Origin: Halichondria panicea
Lineage: Eukaryota > Porifera > Demospongiae > Suberitida > Halichondriidae
Assembly: GCF_963675165.1 (NCBI RefSeq)
Contig: NC_087387.1
Coordinates: forward strand, 508,501 to 572,500
Length of the DNA: 64,000 bases
Reading direction: 5' to 3'
Shown: piece after piece, positions 60,801 through 64,000 of the stretch
How positions within the stretch are numbered: position 1 is the stretch's first letter
Layout of the letters: every line of letters begins with the position of its first letter
Position numbers and translations under genes: made by a program
The notes under the pieces: generated by a model
The model's database searches: none
What the model saw: only the letters and a program-made list of their open reading frames with translations
What the model was told of the DNA's origin: nothing

Positions 60801-62922
60801 TCCGTGGATCCAACTTCAACGATTTTATGCTTTTCTGAAAGCTTAGAAAGAGACCTTTCAAATGGTACCATCAATGTTCATTTTGGACAGATGACAGAAT
60901 TTGCCAATTTCGGCCCAATACCATGGATTATAGCCCATGGTCCAAGGCCGAAAAATGACAAATTATGGCCCTGAATAAATTTTGGATTGAAACACACCAT
61001 TTGAAAGGTCTCTTTCTAAGCTTTCAGAAAATCAGAAAATTTTTGAAATTGGATCAACAGTACTCAAGTTATGGCTGTTGAAAGATGCTCAACTACACGT
61101 ACCCATGCCCCCAATTAAGACGCTATACATGTACAATAGACGCTGGGCACTAAGCAATTGACTCAACCCTTCAAACAGCCATGTATAATTATATAGCTAC
61201 ATATTATAATATTCACCTCGTGTGCAAAACAGAGCAACAGTAGATCCTCGACTTGTTTTGGGTGTGTGATGGAGGCGCGGCCAGTGTCGTTGTACACCAG
61301 CTGGTAGAGGTACTGGACCAACTCAGGCACTCTCTTGGCATCAGAGAAGGAGCGGATGACGTCCCACGGAGGGCACTGGGAGGGGGGGGTTGGTGATATT
61401 GAAATTGAATGTGGACTGCATACAATATGTGTGTGTGTGTGTGTGTGGGGGGGAATGTAGTGAAGGACTGTTCTTAACTCTACAGATACGAAAACAGATC
61501 TATTAATGGAGGAATTAGAGTATTTGAGTGAGTGTGTGTGTGTGTGTGTGACTTACTCTAGAATGCTCGTACAGCTTGAGGGCCTGACTGTACAGTCCCT
61601 CAGCGAGCTTCTTCTTGGCGACAATCTGCAGGGTCAGAGGTCAGAGGTCACTAAAGTACTACAGAGCTTATGGGGATGAAACGAATACATACAAACGATA
61701 ATTATACAGGCTAGCTGATTCCAATGAAAAAACAATTGCAGTTAAGTAATGGCTGACCTTGTAGAGTCCGCAAATGTCTAGTTTGTAGGTGATTCCGAAC
61801 TCTTCTGCTTTCTCTTGAGTCTTTGGATTGAGGGCCAATTCGTTGAACAGTGCTTCAGGGGATCTCTTCTGGCGACACTGGTACACACATGTGGACGTGA
61901 CAAGCACACATCCACCCAGGTTAGATGTCGGCAATGAATCATGTGACCTAGTCGTATCGCGTGACATCATAGAGTGATCAAGTGATCCAAAGGTGGTGAG
62001 TGAGTAGTCATGTGACTCGTTGGGTATGTCATATGATAGGGTGCTGTAGAAACCGATGAGGTTGTTGGTGGAGGGTATGGTGAACTGTTGCAGCACGGCA
62101 GAGCTGTGGAGGGTGGCTTCGTCGCTCTGAAGGGGGTGTGGTGTGGGCGTGGGGGTGTGGTGTGGGTGTACGCATACGTAACTATGGACACATTATAACA
62201 CAGGCTAGCGTAGAGCTTAATTGTGGAACCACTACGTATTTGGCTGTTAAGTTAGAGGTGGCCTTTCTTGACGGGTTGTTTTGCAAACTGTTTATTTGGG
62301 GACCTTGGTGCGCCTGGCTGTAAGATAACAGTCAACCTTTCTTCAAAGGTGACCATTAAGAGGTGTGAAACATGATCAACTCACTACTTCAGTAACAGTG
62401 ACTCCAGCTCTTCCACTGGACATGACTGTCAGAGTGAACTATAGACAGAGAGGGAGGACATGAGATCTCATTGCACTACACGCACACAAGCCAAACACAT
62501 TACTCCTGCTTATGTATTAAAAACCTAATTGTTCCCATAATATTAAGCTGTAAAATGAGCTACTATAACAAGAAATTGCATAATATACGTATTGTAGGAA
62601 CCATCAGTTAATACTAATAATGTATATTTTGTGTGCATTCTTTTGACATTCAGTAAAAAAAATAAAAAAGCTATAACGTATAGTGTACGCACTGTACTGT
62701 AGGAACCACACCCCCTCTCTCCTCAAACAACAAAAGAAACCTCCAAAACAAAATTATAATTATATGTACGCTTTTACTGATACTCACGGCCAGAGGGTCG
62801 ACATCGTCGTCGTGACTGATGACAAAGATTATACTATCAGTGAGGAGTATGCCCGTTGCCCCGGGCACCAGCTGATACGCCTTCACTGGAGGGGACTGTG
62901 AGTCAAAATCATAGCTGTACAC
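51356..62922 (-). CDS. VPS-like solenoid + RCC1 propeller + Cys/His C-terminus protein, 5' end beyond window
   Basis: Twenty-six visible exons, phases closing, 1285 residues: 62788-62922, 62385-62438, 61758-62126, 61557-61625, 61217-61375, 60419-60568, 60233-60359, 60118-60173, 59906-60054, 59620-59784, 59035-59098, 57828-57952, 57379-57511, 57212-57244, 56933-57054, 56434-56609, 55740-55852, 55613-55669, 55122-55262, 54914-55021, 53737-54012, 53608-53677, 53255-53504, 52898-52970, 52703-52809, 51356-51932 (TAA). The N-terminal part reads as the end of a beta-propeller, then helical repeats like HOPS/CORVET VPS subunits (LAEGLYSQALKLYEHS, WDVIRSFSDAKRVPELVQYL). Residues ~500-930 hold RCC1 repeats (FTWGSTKNGKLGHG, VFSWGSSSHGQLGHG, VWSWGWGVHGQLG, HSWGSNQHGQLGH, VWTWGRGDRGQLG). 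The C-terminus has FTCGHTFPLSRF and SCPHCV, a RING-like Cys/His pair. I do not recognise a named ortholog. A trafficking role is inferred from architecture only. Confidence 0.85.
54266..54574 (+). CDS. Nested small Cys-rich (zinc-binding-type) protein
   Basis: An uninterrupted 102-residue frame on the plus strand, wholly inside the 54013-54913 intron of the minus-strand RCC1 gene. The ATG is in good context (AGCCATGCC). Cysteines are paired as CAC near residue 10, CRKC near 52 and CSFC near 67, suggesting one or two zinc sites. An AATAAA lies 145 bp after the stop (54719-54724), supporting a transcribed unit. The sequence is of even complexity and does not match the surrounding repeats. I do not recognise the family. 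It could also be a retrocopy exon, but no poly(A) tract or target duplication is seen. Confidence 0.55.
   Translation: MPKETLSLKCACGYIKHDIMHLGIWQNRATNLLEYCGGLLQLNPTGDGVICRKCSTTLNTVNFHCSFCDRVSDISVRYEAAKIEGKVSIIQMSVHQTIVFSS
54719..54724 (+). terminator. AATAAA poly(A) signal of the nested gene
   Basis: Canonical hexamer on the plus strand, followed at once by a (TG)n tract, which can serve as the GU-rich downstream element needed for cleavage. Confidence 0.55.
54728..54837. repeat. (TG)n/(CG TG)n microsatellite after the nested gene
   Basis: Starts three bases after the AATAAA of the nested gene and includes GTGCGTGCGTGC blocks that favour Z-DNA. Confidence 0.95.
56050..56401. repeat. Tandem duplication of a ~190-bp unit
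   Basis: Two copies starting TTCAATCTAATAGCTAC and sharing TTGTTAGATAGGCTTTTCAA, GGGCTACAAACC(A/G)CATC and CAAAGAT(A/G)GCTCTTGAAAC. They lie in the RCC1-gene intron 55853-56433. The words resemble a distant R330 relative. Confidence 0.75.
57608..57790. mobile_element. MITE, TACCGTATAGCGGG family
   Basis: Left end TACCGTATACATATAGCGGG and right end CCCGCTATACGGTA, with GAGGGTATAAATGTTTGCAG and AAAGGCTGCTATTCCGCG inside. It lies in the RCC1-gene intron 57512-57827. Confidence 0.85.
58180..58262 (+). repeat. tRNA-derived SINE-like head 1
   Basis: A perfect A-box match (TGGTGTAGTGG, 58193-58203) and a perfect B-box (GGTTCGAGTCC, 58236-58246) 33 bp later, with a T-arm stem ACTGG/CCAGT. No 7-bp acceptor stem forms, so it is not a functional tRNA. 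It lies in an RCC1-gene intron. Confidence 0.6.
58311..58411 (+). repeat. tRNA-derived SINE-like head 2
   Basis: A-box TAGCCTAGTGG (58318-58328) and a weaker B-box GGGTCCAATCC (about 58391-58401), with a long variable region as in Ser/Leu tRNAs. It shares TAGTGGTTGAG with head 1. It ends in a T-rich stretch. Confidence 0.55.
59321..59453. mobile_element. Foldback MITE, CAGAGGAGG family, subfamily A, 8-bp TSD
   Basis: A 133-bp copy of the 10473 element, with two substitutions in the left arm. Both flanks carry ATAGGTAC, a perfect 8-bp target-site duplication. CA(G)-starting ends and 8-bp duplications fit the hAT superfamily. It lies between exons 59035-59098 and 59620-59784 of the RCC1 gene. 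Confidence 0.92.
60757..61100. repeat. R330 repeat, copy 4
   Basis: Opens with AATCAATGGTTCGGGGACTC, carries all the family words and ends in AGTTATGGCTGTTGAAAGAT. It lies in the intron 60569-61216 of the RCC1 gene. Confidence 0.88.
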
Positions 62923-62967
62923 CTGCAGAGAAGGGGAGGAGTAAAATACAAGTATGATGTACCCACT

Positions 62968-63292
62968 GTCCCCCGTGTAATCAATGGCTCTGGGACTCTT
63001 TCAGCCGCCATAACTTGAATTTTGTGGATCCAATTTCAACGATTTTATGATTTTCTGAAAGCTTAGAATGAGACCTTTCAAATAGTACTCATCAATGTTG
63101 ATTTTTGGGAGATGACAGAATTTGCCAATTTCGGCCCAATACCATGGATTATAGCCCATGGTCCAAGGCCGAAAAATGACAAATTATGGCCCTGAATAAA
63201 TTTTGAAAGGTCTCTTTCTAAGCTTTCAGAAAATTGTAATATTTTTGACATTGGATGAACAGTATTCAAGTAATGGCTGTTGAAAGATGTTC
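62968..63292. repeat. R330 repeat, copy 5 (first of a tandem trio)
   Basis: Begins CCCCCGTGTAATCAATGGCT and ends GGCTGTTGAAAGATGTTCCC. A short deletion in the second arm removes part of the TTTTGGATTGAAACACATCA word. Confidence 0.88.
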
Positions 63293-63643
63293 CCCCTCCA
63301 CAATTTAATCAATGGTTCGGGTACTCTTTCAGCTGCTATAACTTGAATTCTGTGGATCCAATGTCAAAAATTTTATGATTTTCTGAAAGCTCAGAAAAAG
63401 ACCTTTCAAATGGTGTCATAAAACTTCGTATTTGAGAGATAAAAGTATTTGCCAATTTGGCGATACCATGGATTATATATATATCCAATGGTCCGAGGCC
63501 AAAAAATGTCAAATTTAGGCTCCGAAGAAGTTTTGGATTGAAACACATCATTTGAAAGGTCTCTTTCTAAGCTTTCAGAAAATTAGAATATTTTTGACAT
63601 TGGATGAACGGTACTCAAGTTAATGGCTGTTGAAAGATGTTCC
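63293..63643. repeat. R330 repeat, copy 6 (second of a tandem trio)
   Basis: Follows copy 5 directly. It carries CAATGTCAAAAATTTTATGA and AGGCTCCGAAGAAGTTTTGG variants that are shared only with copy 7. Confidence 0.88.
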
Positions 63644-64000
63644 CCCTCCGAAATTTAATCAATGGTTCGGGGACTCTTTCAGCTGCTATAACTTGAATTC
63701 TGTGGATCCAATGTCAAAAATTTGATGATTTTCTGAAAGCTCAGAAAAAGACCTTTCAAATGGTGTCATCAAACTTCGTATTTGAGAGATAAAATATTTG
63801 CCAATTTGGCGATACCATGGATTATAGCCCATGGTCCGAGGCCGAAAAATGTCAAATTTAGGCTCCGAAGAAGTTTTGGATTGAAACATATCATTTGAAA
63901 GGTCTCTTTCTAAGCTTTCAGAAAATTAGAATATTTTTGACATTGGATGAACGGTACTTAAGTTAATGGCTGTTGAAAGATGTTCCCCCTCCACAATTTA
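63644..64000. repeat. R330 repeat, copy 7 (third of a tandem trio)
   Basis: Nearly identical to copy 6 and running to the window edge, where another CCCCCTCCACAATTTA junction begins. A fourth tandem copy outside the window is therefore likely. Confidence 0.88.

Noticed and set aside
51356-62922. Calling the RCC1 gene ALS2 (alsin)
   Set aside because: RCC1 repeats occur in alsin, but there are no MORN repeats, DH/PH or VPS9 domain here, and the solenoid and Cys/His end do not belong to alsin.

Overview
This window is eukaryotic, animal-type genomic DNA. Coding sequence is split into many short exons with GT..AG introns, intergenic gaps are short, and mobile-element relics and dinucleotide microsatellites fill the introns. 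The gene content (type IV diacylglycerol kinase, CEP120, mitochondrial ribosomal protein bL17m, an animal cryptochrome, a BAK-like Bcl-2 protein) is metazoan. The compact layout and divergent but complete domains suggest an early-branching animal, most likely a demosponge of the Amphimedon type. That placement is inference; nothing was searched. For nearly every multi-exon gene I built the exon chain by eye and checked that the reading phase closes from exon to exon.

Layout. 1-8702 (+): a 5'-truncated ankyrin-repeat protein of 20 visible exons. 8909-11217 (-): a six-blade kelch protein. 11520-11891 (+): a small orphan gene. 12927-26121 (-): a complete 28-exon DGK zeta/iota kinase of 1122 residues. 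26368-27898: a 1.53-kb terminal-inverted-repeat element sitting in the divergent promoter between the kinase and the next gene. 28018-31835 (+): a coiled-coil protein resembling FLACC1. 32115-36052 (+): three neighbouring secreted-protein genes, two of them S1-type serine proteases. 36261-37297 (-): MRPL17. 37532-45478 (+): CEP120 (1000 residues). 45675-49335 (-): cryptochrome (603 residues). 49693-51130 (+): BAK-like Bcl-2 protein (295 residues). 51356-62922 (-) and beyond the window edge: a large protein joining a VPS-like alpha-solenoid, an RCC1 propeller and a Cys/His C-terminus. A small Cys-rich gene (54266-54574, +) is nested in one of its introns.

Genes are arranged mostly as divergent pairs with 230-360 bp between start codons (MRPL17/CEP120, cryptochrome/BAK-like, kelch/orphan, and originally kinase/FLACC1-like) and as convergent pairs with touching or overlapping 3' ends (ankyrin/kelch, CEP120/cryptochrome, BAK-like/RCC1). 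This is a compact genome in which neighbours share control regions. No operon or single pathway links the genes, although CEP120 and the FLACC1-like protein are both centriole/flagellum-type proteins.

The repeat landscape is rich: seven copies of a ~330-bp self-complementary repeat, two related MITE subfamilies with CAGAGGAGG ends, a family with TACCGTATAGCGGG ends, two elements with CATAGATAG ends and 7-bp target duplications, several foldbacks, tandem repeats and two tRNA-like SINE heads. The features most worth a second look are the RCC1/VPS-like composite protein, the transposon insertion in a shared promoter, the loss of both photolyase active-site histidines in the cryptochrome, and the repeated placement of CA/GT microsatellites exactly at splice sites.
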